Below are positions 49,199 through 57,999 of a stretch of DNA of 64,000 nt, piece by piece. The notes under the pieces are model-generated. The model ran no database searches. It was not told the origin of the DNA and saw only the letters and a list, made by a program, of their open reading frames with translations. The translations under genes and the position numbers were made by a program. This stretch comes from Pseudomonas sp. GM79 (lineage in GTDB: Bacteria > Pseudomonadota > Gammaproteobacteria > Pseudomonadales > Pseudomonadaceae). The stretch is taken from the NCBI RefSeq assembly GCF_000282495.1, contig NZ_AKJE01000041.1, positions 1 to 64,000 of the forward strand. Reading direction: 5' to 3'. Every line of letters starts with the position of its first letter. Within the stretch, counting starts at the first letter, position 1.

Positions 49199-49299
49199 AG
49201 CTTCGCGAGCAAGCCCGCTCCCACAGGGGTTTGTGGTGTTCACTCTATTTGTGCAACAACACCAATCCACTGTGGGAGCGGGCTTGCTCGCGAAGGCGT
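49199..49299. repeat. Paired REP-type inverted repeat between rmuC and the sensor kinase gene
   Basis: CTTCGCGAGCAAGCCCGCTC and its inverted copy, about 50 nt apart, between convergent genes. Confidence 0.85.
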
Positions 49300-49333
49300 C
49301 AATCGCCCCACTGCAGGGTTCAAACCTGCCGCA

Positions 49334-52300
49334 TTACAACGGCAAATGCCGACTCAACAACGCCCGCAACGCCGCCGGTTTCACCGGTTTGGCCAGGTAA
49401 TCCAGGCCAGCTGCATGCACCTGGGCCACCGTCTCCGGCCGTCCATCGGCACTGATCACTACCCCTGGCACCGGCTCGCCCAGTTGCGTGCGCAACCAGG
49501 CCATCAACTCGGTCCCGGTTTCGCCATCGTCCAGGTGGTAATCCACCAGCGCCAGTTGCGGGCGCATCCCATCGCCGAGCAGCGTTGCGCATTCCTCACG
49601 GTTGCGCGCGGTCCAGACCTGGCAACCCCAGCGCGTCAGCAAACTGTTCATGCCGATCAAAATGCTGTCTTCGTTATCGATACACAGCACCTGCGCGCCG
49701 CTTAGCAAATGGCCATTAAGTTCGGCCACTTTGGCCGGCGTCGCGGCTTGTACCCGAGCCAGCGGTACGCTGACACTGAACACACTGCCGCGACCCGGCC
49801 AGGAACGCACGCGCAAGGTGTGACCCAGCACGCGACACAGCCCATCGGCAATCGCCAGGCCTAGGCCCAGACCTTTCTCGGCCCGGGTCTGGTGGCTGTC
49901 GAGGCGTTTGAATTCTTCGAAAATCACCTGCAGTTTGTCTTCTGGAATACCCGGTCCACGGTCCCAGACCTCAAGGCATAGCTCGCCGTTGCGCCGCCGA
50001 ACACCGAGCAGCACCGGCCCTTTGGCGTAGCGGAAGGCGTTGGTCAGGAAGTTCTGCAAAATCCGTCGCAGCAGTTTGATGTCGCTATCGACCCGCAGCG
50101 CGCTGCCCCTGACGCGAAATTTCAGCCCCTGTTCCTGCGCCAGAGCCTTGAACTCGGCGCCTAGCGTATGGAATAAATCATTGAGCTCGAAGGGCTTGCG
50201 ATCAGGGTTGATCTTGCCGTTTTCCAGGCGGGAAATGTCCAGCAGGTCGCTGATCAGGTCCTCGGCCGAGCGCAGTGAACTGTCCAGGTGATGAACCAGT
50301 TTCCGGGCTTCACTGGATAGGTTTTCCTCCTGGTGGGAGAGGGCGGCAGAGAACAGTCGCGCAGCGTTCAGCGGTTGCATCAAGTCATGGCTGACGGCGG
50401 CCAGGAAACGGGTTTTCGACTGGTTCGCCGATTCGGCGGTGCCCTTGGCTTCGGTCAGGGCAACGTTGAGTTGCGACAGTTCGTGGGTCCGTTCGATGAC
50501 CCGTTGCTCGAGGCCTTCGTTCGCTTCGGTCAGCGCTTGCTCGGCCTCGCGGAACGCGGTGATGTCGGTGAAACTCATGACGAAACCGCCGCCGGGCATC
50601 GGGTTACCGATCAGCTCGATCACTCGACCATTGGGGAACAACCGTTCGGAGGTATGAGCCCGGCCCTGACGCATCCAGTGCAAGCGGCGGGCGACATGCA
50701 CTTGCGCTTCGCCGGGGCCGCACAGGCCGCGTTCGGCGTTGTAGCGAATGATGTCGGCAATCGGCCGGCCCACGCTGATCAAACCGTCGGGGTAGTTGAA
50801 CAGCTCAAGGTAGCGCCGGTTCCAGGCCACCAGTTTCAACGACTGGTCGACCACGCTGATGCCCTGGGTGATGTTCTCGATGGCGCCTTGCAGCAAGGCT
50901 CGGTTGAACTGCAGCACCTCCGAAGTTTCGTCGGCGATCCGCACCACGTCCTCGAGCTGCATTTCCCGACCTTCGATGGCGGCTTTTACCACTGCCCGGG
51001 TCGAAGATGCGCCGAGTACACCGGCTAGCAAGCGTTCGGTATGGGCGATCCATTCACCGTCCGCGTTCTGGGTCGGGCTGAAGCCTTTGCCCTGACGGTA
51101 GGCGAAACGGATGAAACTCTGACGAGCGCGTTCTTCGCCGACAAAACGGGCAGCCAGTTGCAGCAAGTCGTTGATTTGTACTGCCAGCATTGAGCGGGCG
51201 TTGGGTCGCGCGCTGATTTCCTGGCCGATGAAGCGGCCGGCCTGCCAGTGCTCCGAAACCCGCGTGCGCGACAGCACCGAGACCCAGGCGAACAGGGTGA
51301 AGTTGCCCGCCAGGGACAGCACCACGCCTTGAGTCAGCGGCGTGATCGGCAGGTTCAACGGGTTGCCTTGCAGCCATGCCAGCCCCGGAAAACTGCTCAG
51401 GGGCAGGCCGAGACTCTTGGCGGCGATCGGCAACACCAGGGTGTAGAACCAGAGGAACGTCCCAGTGGCTAGCCCCGCGAACACCCCTCGACGGTTAGCC
51501 TGTTTCCAGTACAGCGCGCCGAGCATGGCCGGGGCCAGTTGGGTCACGGCGGCGAAGGCGATCTGGCCGATGGTCGCCAGGCTCGCGGTGGAGCCCAGCA
51601 GTCGATAACTGACGTAGGCCAACAGCAGAATGACCACGATGCTCACCCGGCGCACCGAAAGCATCCACTGGCGGAATACTTCGAACGGCCGCTCGGCGTT
51701 GTTACGCCGCAGTAACCACGGCAGCAGCATGTCGTTGGAAAGCATGGTCGACAGCGCCACGCTGGCCACGATCACCATACCGGTCGCCGCCGAAGCACCG
51801 CCGATAAACGCCAGCATCGCCAAGGCAGGGTGAGATTCGGCCAGAGGCAGGCTGATGACGAATGAGTCCGGCAGTACCGAACTGGGCAGCATCATCTGAC
51901 CGGCCAGTGCGATCGGCACGACAAACAGCGCCGCCAGCGCCAGATAGGCCGGGAACACCCACTTGGCCAGGCGTAGATCCTGAGGATCGATGTTTTCCAC
52001 CACGGTTACATGGAACTGCCGGGGCAGGCAGATGATCGCCATCATCGCCACGCCGGTTTGCACCACCATGGACGGCCAGTTGATGGTTTCTTTCCAGTAC
52101 GCCTCGAGGCGCGGGGCGAGCATGGCCTGGTCGAACAGGTCGTCGAAACCGTCGTACAGGCCGTAGGTCACGAACGCGCCGACTGCGAGAAAAGCGAACA
52201 GCTTGACCAGCGACTCAAAAGCAATCGCCAGCACCATGCCGCGGTGGTGTTCTGTGGCGTCGAGGTTGCGGGTACCAAAAACGATGGTGAACAGTGCCAG

Positions 52301-52804
52301 CACCAACGACACGATCAGCGCCGTGTCTTGCGCGCGTGTGCCCATGGCGTCAGCACCGGCGCCAATCAGCAAGTTCACGCCCAGCACGATGCCCTTGAGC
52401 TGCAAAGCGATGTAGGGCAATACGCCGACCAGGCAGATCAGCGCCACCACCACCGCCAGCGACTGGGATTTGCCGTAGCGGGCGGCGATGAAGTCGGCGA
52501 TGGAGGTGATGTTCTCCTGCTTGCTGATCATCACCATTTTTTGCAGGACCCACGGCGCGCACACCAGCAGCAGGATCGGCCCGAGATAGATCGGCAGGAA
52601 TGACCAGAGTTGCTCGGCCGCCTGGCCCACGGCACCAAAGAATGTCCAACTGGTGCAATAAACGGCCAGCGACAGGCTGTACACCCAGGCACGCATCCGT
52701 GGCGGCAACGGTGTGCTGCGCCGGTCACCGTAAAAGGCGATAGCGAACAGGATGGCCATATAGGCCAGGGCGACGGTGGCGATCAGCCCGATGGACAGCG
52801 ACAT
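49334..52804 (-). CDS. mxtR: SLC5-type hybrid sensor histidine kinase, CrbS/MxtR type
   Basis: 1156 residues from ATG 52804 (GGAG upstream; a TTG 15 nt earlier is less likely). Order: about 13 membrane segments of the sodium-solute symporter fold (to about 500), a linker, a PAS domain (ITQGISVVDQSLKLVAWNRRYLELF, split by me at convenience), a coiled coil, the histidine kinase with phospho-His in SHDLMQPLNAAR near 803, GHKL ATPase (GLGLGLAIADGL), and a receiver domain with Asp in LALVDYHLDD near 1086. Relatives pair with the CrbR/ErdR regulator to control acetate use. No response-regulator gene lies nearby, so the partner is elsewhere; identity from recall. Confidence 0.85.
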   Translation of the reverse strand: MSLSIGLIATVALAYMAILFAIAFYGDRRSTPLPPRMRAWVYSLSLAVYCTSWTFFGAVGQAAEQLWSFLPIYLGPILLLVCAPWVLQKMVMISKQENITSIADFIAARYGKSQSLAVVVALICLVGVLPYIALQLKGIVLGVNLLIGAGADAMGTRAQDTALIVSLVLALFTIVFGTRNLDATEHHRGMVLAIAFESLVKLFAFLAVGAFVTYGLYDGFDDLFDQAMLAPRLEAYWKETINWPSMVVQTGVAMMAIICLPRQFHVTVVENIDPQDLRLAKWVFPAYLALAALFVVPIALAGQMMLPSSVLPDSFVISLPLAESHPALAMLAFIGGASAATGMVIVASVALSTMLSNDMLLPWLLRRNNAERPFEVFRQWMLSVRRVSIVVILLLAYVSYRLLGSTASLATIGQIAFAAVTQLAPAMLGALYWKQANRRGVFAGLATGTFLWFYTLVLPIAAKSLGLPLSSFPGLAWLQGNPLNLPITPLTQGVVLSLAGNFTLFAWVSVLSRTRVSEHWQAGRFIGQEISARPNARSMLAVQINDLLQLAARFVGEERARQSFIRFAYRQGKGFSPTQNADGEWIAHTERLLAGVLGASSTRAVVKAAIEGREMQLEDVVRIADETSEVLQFNRALLQGAIENITQGISVVDQSLKLVAWNRRYLELFNYPDGLISVGRPIADIIRYNAERGLCGPGEAQVHVARRLHWMRQGRAHTSERLFPNGRVIELIGNPMPGGGFVMSFTDITAFREAEQALTEANEGLEQRVIERTHELSQLNVALTEAKGTAESANQSKTRFLAAVSHDLMQPLNAARLFSAALSHQEENLSSEARKLVHHLDSSLRSAEDLISDLLDISRLENGKINPDRKPFELNDLFHTLGAEFKALAQEQGLKFRVRGSALRVDSDIKLLRRILQNFLTNAFRYAKGPVLLGVRRRNGELCLEVWDRGPGIPEDKLQVIFEEFKRLDSHQTRAEKGLGLGLAIADGLCRVLGHTLRVRSWPGRGSVFSVSVPLARVQAATPAKVAELNGHLLSGAQVLCIDNEDSILIGMNSLLTRWGCQVWTARNREECATLLGDGMRPQLALVDYHLDDGETGTELMAWLRTQLGEPVPGVVISADGRPETVAQVHAAGLDYLAKPVKPAALRALLSRHLPL

Positions 52805-52950
52805 GGGAACTCCAGACAAAAAGACCTCCGGGACTCCGCCCGGTCAGGACAGTCTCGCATGACCGCTTGAGTTAGTCAGTGTCGACCAAGGTCGTGACGT
52901 GGCGGGGTGTCGCAGGTTGGGAGTCAGTTCGATTTTTGGTGTGTTTGGGG

Positions 52951-53050
52951 GCCTCTTCGCGAGCAAGCCCGCTCCCACACTCGATCGTCAGTGAACACAA
53001 AATATGTGGGCACCCTCAATCCAGTGTGGGGCGGGGTTGTTCGCGAAGGC
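52951..53050. repeat. Degenerate paired REP-type element
   Basis: The left copy is normal (TTCGCGAGCAAGCCCGCTCC); the right copy (TGTGGGGCGGGGTTGTTCGC) has drifted. It lies in the 413-bp divergent gap between the kinase and TDT genes. The rest of the gap is promoter-type AT-rich sequence near 53110-53170, with no gene. Confidence 0.7.
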
Positions 53051-53217
53051 GGGTGTTACTCACTCAATGCAATATCGATCAACCAATGCACTCCGTCAAA
53101 GTCTGCGTCTGATTATGTATCTGTAAAATAGATAACAGTTATAGATATTGCCAGTTATATCGATATTCGATTCGGATCTATCATGAGCTCCACCTCACGA
53201 GAGGACAGGAGTTCACC

Positions 53218-54369
53218 ATGACCTGCACCCATAGCGTTAAACCCGGTATCAAACCGCTCAGTCATTTGCAGCACCCTCGAGAAGCCATCCGCCAATTCAC
53301 CCCCAACTGGTTCGCGGCGACCATGGGCACGGGTGTATTGGCGCTCGCGCTTGCGCAATTGCCGGTGGCGAATCGCGGTCTGCATGCGTTTGCCGAAGGC
53401 CTGTGGCTGTTCAATATTGTTCTGTTTGTTATGTTCACGGCCATGTATGCCGCGCGTTGGGTCATGTTCTTCGACGAGGCGCGGCGGATTTTCGGGCACT
53501 CCACGGTTTCGATGTTTTTCGGCACCATTCCCATGGGCCTTGCGACCCTCATCAATGGTCTTCTGTTGTTCGGTTTGCCGCGCTGGGGTGACGGTGTGAT
53601 TCATCTCGCCCAAGTGCTGTGGTGGCTGGACGTGGCGATGTCGCTGGCCTGTGGCGTATTGATTCCCTACATGATGTTCACCCGTCAGGAGCACAGCATC
53701 GACCAGATGACCGCAGTCTGGCTGTTACCGGTGGTGGCGGCGGAAGTGGCGGCGGCCAGCGGCGGGTTGCTGGCGCCGCATCTGGCCGATGCTCATTCAC
53801 AACTGGTGGTGCTGGTGACCAGCTACGTGCTGTGGGCCTTTTCCCTGCCGGTGGCGTTCAGCATTCTGACTATCCTGTTGCTGCGTATGGCGTTGCATAA
53901 ATTGCCCCACGAAAACATGGCCGCCTCAAGCTGGCTGGCCCTTGGGCCGATTGGCACCGGTGCGCTGGGCATGTTGCTGTTGGGGGCCGACGCGCCAGCG
54001 ATCTTTGCCGCCAACGGTTTACCGGGTATCGGCGAGATCGCCGCAGGGCTTGGCTTGGTGGCCGGCATCACGCTGTGGGGCTTCGGGCTCTGGTGGATGC
54101 TGATTGCGCTGTTGATCACCGTGCGTTACTTGCGCGCCGGTATCCCGTTCAACCTCGGCTGGTGGGGCTTCACTTTCCCGTTGGGCGTCTATTCTTTGGC
54201 GACGTTGAACCTGGCGAGCACGTTGCACCTGACGTTTTTCAGTGTCTTTGGCTGTGTACTGGTGGCGTTGCTGGCGGTGATGTGGCTGATTGTTGCCAAA
54301 CGCACGGTGCAGGGCGCATGGCGAGGTGAGTTGTTTGTTTCGCCGTGCATTGCAGGATTAAACAAATAA
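53218..54369 (+). CDS. TDT family transporter (SLAC1/TehA type)
   Basis: 383 residues with ten transmembrane segments, the fold of tellurite-resistance/dicarboxylate and SLAC1-type anion channels. The N-terminal FTPNWFAATMGTGVLALAL is the family signature, followed by FFGTIPMGLATLINGLLLFG. Family members move C4-dicarboxylates, sulfite or other anions; the substrate here is undetermined. ATG 53218 follows GGACAGGAG. Upstream AT-rich sequence with a TATCGATA palindrome may be a regulator site. An MFS-acyltransferase gene follows 113 nt later. Confidence 0.85.
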   Translation: MTCTHSVKPGIKPLSHLQHPREAIRQFTPNWFAATMGTGVLALALAQLPVANRGLHAFAEGLWLFNIVLFVMFTAMYAARWVMFFDEARRIFGHSTVSMFFGTIPMGLATLINGLLLFGLPRWGDGVIHLAQVLWWLDVAMSLACGVLIPYMMFTRQEHSIDQMTAVWLLPVVAAEVAAASGGLLAPHLADAHSQLVVLVTSYVLWAFSLPVAFSILTILLLRMALHKLPHENMAASSWLALGPIGTGALGMLLLGADAPAIFAANGLPGIGEIAAGLGLVAGITLWGFGLWWMLIALLITVRYLRAGIPFNLGWWGFTFPLGVYSLATLNLASTLHLTFFSVFGCVLVALLAVMWLIVAKRTVQGAWRGELFVSPCIAGLNK

Positions 54370-54482
54370 CCGGCAAAGATTGGGTAATCTGTGGCCTGGA
54401 TCGACGTTCGACATTCCAATAACAATTGTCACGCCGCTTTTTCATCCAGCATCAGCTACCCAACATCAGGGACACATGGAAG

Positions 54483-56357
54483 ATGAGTCACCCCTCGCAG
54501 TTCACCTTGCTTCGCACTCGGCGCTTCCTGCCGTTTTTTGTCACGCAGTCGCTGGGGGCCTTCAACGACAACATTTTCAAGCAGTCGTTGATCCTTGCCA
54601 TTTTGTACAAGTTGACCATCGAGGGTGACCGCTCGATCTGGGTCAACTTGTGTGCGTTGCTGTTTATCTTGCCGTTTTTCCTGTTCTCGGCCCTGGCGGG
54701 GCAGTTCGGGGAAAAGTTTGCCAAGGACGCGCTGATCCGTCTGATCAAGCTTGGGGAAATTGTCATCATGGCGGTGGGTGCGGTCGGTTTCATGTTCGAT
54801 CACCTGTCGCTGATGCTGGTCGCGTTGTTTGCCATGGGCACCCACTCGGCGCTGTTCGGGCCGGTGAAGTACTCGATCCTGCCGCAGGCCTTGCGCGAAG
54901 AAGAGCTGGTGGGCGGCAACGGCCTGGTGGAAATGGGCACTTTCCTGGCGATTCTCGCCGGGACCATTGGTGCCGGTATCATGATGTCGGCCGGCAACTA
55001 TGCGCCGGTCGTGTCCACGGCAATCATCGGCATCGCCGTGCTCGGTTACCTGGCCAGCCGCAGCATTCCCCGGGCTGCCGCGGCATCGCCGGAAATGCGT
55101 TTGAACTGGAACATTTTCAGCCAGTCCTGGGCTACCTTGAAGTTGGGCCTGGGGCAAACTCCGGCAGTATCGCGTTCGATCGTCGGCAACTCATGGTTCT
55201 GGTTTGTCGGGGCGATTTATCTGACGCAGATCCCGGCGTATGCCAAGGAATGGATGCACGGCGACGAGACGGTGGTGACGCTGATTCTTACCGTGTTTTC
55301 GGTCGGTATCGCACTGGGTTCGATGCTCTGCGAGAAACTCTCCGGGCGCAAAGTCGAGATCGGTCTGGTGCCGTTTGGCTCATTCGGTCTGACGGTGTTT
55401 GGCCTGTTGCTGTGGTGGCACTCCGGCGCGATTCCAGACAGCGTTGCCGGTCATGGCTGGATCGAAGTCCTTGGGTTCGGTCACGCCTGGCTGGTGTTGA
55501 TCGACATTCTTGGTCTTGGGGTCTTCGGCGGTTTCTACATCGTGCCACTGTATGCGCTGATCCAGTCGCGTACTGTCGAGAACGAACGGGCGCGAGTGAT
55601 CGCCGCCAACAACATTCTTAACGCCCTGTTCATGGTGGTCTCTGCGATTGTGTCGATCGTCTTGCTGAGCATTGCCAAGCTGTCGATCCCGCAGCTGTTC
55701 CTGGTGGTGTCGCTGCTGAACATTGGCGTCAATGCTTACATCTTCAAAATCGTCCCCGAGTTCAGCATGCGCTTCATGATCTGGCTGCTTGGCCATTCCA
55801 TGTACCGCGTTGAGCATCGCAATCTGGAGCTGATTCCCGATGAAGGCGCGGCATTGCTGGTTTGCAACCATGTGTCGTTCGTCGATGCGTTGCTGATTGG
55901 CGGCGCAGTGCGTCGGCCGATTCGCTTTGTGATGTATTACAAAATCTACAATCTGCCGGTGCTGAGCTTCATCTTCCGTACGGCGGGGACGATTCCGATT
56001 GCCGGACGTCAGGAAGACATTCAGATCTACGAAAAAGCCTTCACCCGCATCGCCCAGTATCTGAAGGACGGCGAACTGGTGTGCATTTTCCCTGAAGGCA
56101 AGTTGACCGCCGATGGCGAGATCAACGAGTTCAAGGGCGGGCTGACACGGATTCTCGAAGAAACGCCGGTGCCGGTGATTCCGCTGGCATTGCAGGGGTT
56201 GTGGGGGAGTTTCTTCAGTCGCGATCCGAACAAGGGGATGTTTCGTCGGTTGTGGTCGCGGGTGACATTGGTGGCGGGGCCGGCGGTGGCCGTTGAAGTG
56301 GCTGAACCGGCGACACTGCAAGGGTTGGTGGGGGAATTGCGTGGGGGCGTCAGGTAG
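54483..56357 (+). CDS. MFS transporter / 1-acyl-glycerol-phosphate acyltransferase fusion
   Basis: 624 residues from ATG 54483 (MSHPSQFTLLRTRRFLPFFV). The first 420 residues form a 12-helix LplT-like MFS domain (QSLGAFNDNIFKQSL). The last 190 form a PlsC-type acyltransferase: catalytic His in CNHVSFVDALLIGG (HxxxxD), and FPEGKLTADGEINEFKGG. It lacks the AMP-binding acyl-ACP synthetase part of the three-domain LplT-Aas proteins. It probably flips and reacylates lysophospholipid, but the acyl donor must come from elsewhere. Confidence 0.88.
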   Translation: MSHPSQFTLLRTRRFLPFFVTQSLGAFNDNIFKQSLILAILYKLTIEGDRSIWVNLCALLFILPFFLFSALAGQFGEKFAKDALIRLIKLGEIVIMAVGAVGFMFDHLSLMLVALFAMGTHSALFGPVKYSILPQALREEELVGGNGLVEMGTFLAILAGTIGAGIMMSAGNYAPVVSTAIIGIAVLGYLASRSIPRAAAASPEMRLNWNIFSQSWATLKLGLGQTPAVSRSIVGNSWFWFVGAIYLTQIPAYAKEWMHGDETVVTLILTVFSVGIALGSMLCEKLSGRKVEIGLVPFGSFGLTVFGLLLWWHSGAIPDSVAGHGWIEVLGFGHAWLVLIDILGLGVFGGFYIVPLYALIQSRTVENERARVIAANNILNALFMVVSAIVSIVLLSIAKLSIPQLFLVVSLLNIGVNAYIFKIVPEFSMRFMIWLLGHSMYRVEHRNLELIPDEGAALLVCNHVSFVDALLIGGAVRRPIRFVMYYKIYNLPVLSFIFRTAGTIPIAGRQEDIQIYEKAFTRIAQYLKDGELVCIFPEGKLTADGEINEFKGGLTRILEETPVPVIPLALQGLWGSFFSRDPNKGMFRRLWSRVTLVAGPAVAVEVAEPATLQGLVGELRGGVR

Positions 56358-56371
56358 TCGGTGATTTTGCG

Positions 56372-56448
56372 GGCCTCTTCGCGAGCAAGCCCGCTCCCAC
56401 ATTGGGAATGCGGTCAAATGTGGGAGCGGGCTTGCTCGCGAAAGCGGT
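56372..56448. repeat. Paired REP-type inverted repeat after the MFS-acyltransferase gene
   Basis: CTTCGCGAGCAAGCCCGCTC and its inverted copy, about 20 nt apart, a compact pair. Convergent gene ends. Confidence 0.85.
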
Positions 56449-56454
56449 AGTGGC

Positions 56455-56769
56455 CTAAGCGCTAACCTTGAGCCCAACCAACCCGGCAATAATCAACGCC
56501 ACACTCGCCAGCCGAAACAACGCCATGGACTCACCAAACAAAATGATCCCGGCGATCACCGTGCCCACCGCACCCACGCCAGTCCAGATCGCATAGGCCG
56601 TGCCCAGCGGCAATTCCTTCATGGCAAGGCCCAGCAGGCCAAGGCTGATCGCCATGGCCGCGATGGTCAGTGCGGTAGGAAGAGGGCGGCTGAAACCGTC
56701 GGTGTATTTCAGGCCGACGGCCCAGCCGACTTCGAACAGGCCGGCGAGAAACAGAATGATCCAGGACAT
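56455..56769 (-). CDS. sugE: Guanidinium exporter, SMR family
   Basis: 104 residues, four transmembrane helices. The N-terminal Glu for substrate and proton binding is in [20 protein letters not shown] (Glu13). [19 protein letters not shown] is the family helix 3 motif. The Gdx/SugE branch exports guanidinium; the guanidine-II riboswitch just upstream makes this the clear reading over a drug exporter. GGAGG precedes the ATG at 56769. Also called gdx. Confidence 0.95.
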   Translation of the reverse strand: MSWIILFLAGLFEVGWAVGLKYTDGFSRPLPTALTIAAMAISLGLLGLAMKELPLGTAYAIWTGVGAVGTVIAGIILFGESMALFRLASVALIIAGLVGLKVSA

Positions 56770-56788
56770 CAGAGACCTCCATCGATGG

Positions 56789-56842
56789 ATGGGGTCGTCC
56801 CCGGATTAATGATTCGATCGAGCCGCAGGGTCGTCCCCGCGT
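56789..56842 (-). promoter_or_regulatory. Guanidine-II riboswitch (mini-ykkC)
   Basis: Two short hairpins on the minus strand share the loop ACGA: GCGGGGACGACCCTGC (56841-56826) and GGGGACGACCCC (56802-56791), separated by a 23-nt linker. This paired ACGR-loop structure is the defining form of guanidine-II, and it ends about 20 nt upstream of the sugE start. It should raise translation when guanidine is bound. Confidence 0.93.
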
Positions 56843-56888
56843 TGCGCAATAGAGTGCCCATCATTAACCCGAGGATCAAGTTATCAGC

Positions 56889-57854
56889 TTAATCCGCCGC
56901 CTGCTGAGCGGCGATTTGCCGGTCTTCTTTCTCGCTCATACGACGGAAATACGTTGAGAGCAGTGCTCCGGAAATGTTGTGCCAGACGCTGAACAACGCG
57001 CTTGGCACCGCTGCCAGCGGCGAGAAGTGCGCACTGGCCAGGGCCGCGCCCAGGCCGGAGTTCTGCATGCCGACTTCCAGTGCCAGGGATTTGCGCTGGG
57101 CCAGTGGCAGGTTGAACAGGCGCCCGGTGAAGTAACCCAACAAGTAGCCGAAGCTGTTGTGCAACATCACCACGGCCATGATCAGCAGGCCGGATTCGGC
57201 AATCTTCGCCTGGCTGGCAGCCACCACGGCAGTGACGATGATCACGATGCTCACCACCGACACCAGTGGCAACACGTCTACCGCGTGACGAACCCGATCA
57301 CCGAGTACGCGCTGGGCAACCACGCCGAGCACGATCGGCAGCAGCACGACTTGCAGGATCGACCAGAACAGCTCCATGAACGACACCGGCAACCAGGCCG
57401 AAGCCAGTAGCCAGATCAGCGCTGGCGTCAGCAGCGGAGCGAGGAGGGTAGTGACGGCGGCAATGGCCACCGACAACGCCAGATCGCCACGCGCCAGCCA
57501 GGTCATCACGTTCGAGGAGGTGCCGCTTGGGCAGCAGCCGACCAGAATCACCCCGACGGCGATCTCTGGCGGCAGGTGGAAAACCTGGCAGAGTAACCAC
57601 GCCACACCGGGCATGATCACGAAATGGGCGACTACGCCCAGCGCCACGCGCCACGGATGGCGAGCGACTTCGGCGAAGTCTTCAAGCTTGAGGGTCAGGC
57701 CCATGCCGAACATCACCAGACCCAGCAGCGGTACGATGGCGCCTTTCAAGCCGATGAACCAGGTCGGTTGCACAAACGCCACCACGGCGAAAATCAGTAC
57801 CCAGTAAGCGAAGGTGTTGCCGACAAAACGACTCAATGCAGCCAGTGCGCGCAT
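56889..57854 (-). CDS. Bile acid:sodium symporter family protein (BASS)
   Basis: 321 residues from ATG 57854 (AAGGA upstream), nine or ten transmembrane segments. BASS-family motifs: PLLGLVMFGMGLTLKLEDF, GVILVGCCPSGTSSNVMTWLARGD and LEVGMQNSGLGAALA, the sodium-site crossover regions. Bacterial members carry bile acids, ketopantoate (PanS) or other organic anions; substrate unknown. sugE lies downstream but separated by the riboswitch; a strong hairpin repeat lies upstream. Long shadow frames are absent. Confidence 0.88.
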   Translation of the reverse strand: MRALAALSRFVGNTFAYWVLIFAVVAFVQPTWFIGLKGAIVPLLGLVMFGMGLTLKLEDFAEVARHPWRVALGVVAHFVIMPGVAWLLCQVFHLPPEIAVGVILVGCCPSGTSSNVMTWLARGDLALSVAIAAVTTLLAPLLTPALIWLLASAWLPVSFMELFWSILQVVLLPIVLGVVAQRVLGDRVRHAVDVLPLVSVVSIVIIVTAVVAASQAKIAESGLLIMAVVMLHNSFGYLLGYFTGRLFNLPLAQRKSLALEVGMQNSGLGAALASAHFSPLAAVPSALFSVWHNISGALLSTYFRRMSEKEDRQIAAQQAAD

Positions 57855-57892
57855 GGCCTGATCCTTGTTATTCAATACCAACACAGATCCAA

Positions 57893-57982
57893 TGTGGGAG
57901 CGGGCTTGCTCGCGAAGGCGTCATAACATTCAACATCGATCTTGAATGTTATGACGCCTTCGCGAGCAAGCCCGCTCCCACA
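57893..57982. repeat. REP pair fused into a perfect 41-bp-arm palindrome
   Basis: Arms 57893-57933 and 57942-57982 match perfectly over 41 bp around the 8-nt loop CATCGATC. The outer half of each arm is the GGGAGCGGGCTTGCTCGCGA REP; the inner part (GGCGTCATAACATTCAA) extends the pairing. Between the BASS and rdgC genes. Confidence 0.9.
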
Positions 57983-57999
57983 GTAGAGATCACAAGTCT

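Noticed and set aside
52879..53131. Two frames of 77 and 74 residues upstream of the TDT gene
   Set aside because: Translated REP sequence gives the recurring peptide SSRASPLP; this is a repeat artefact.
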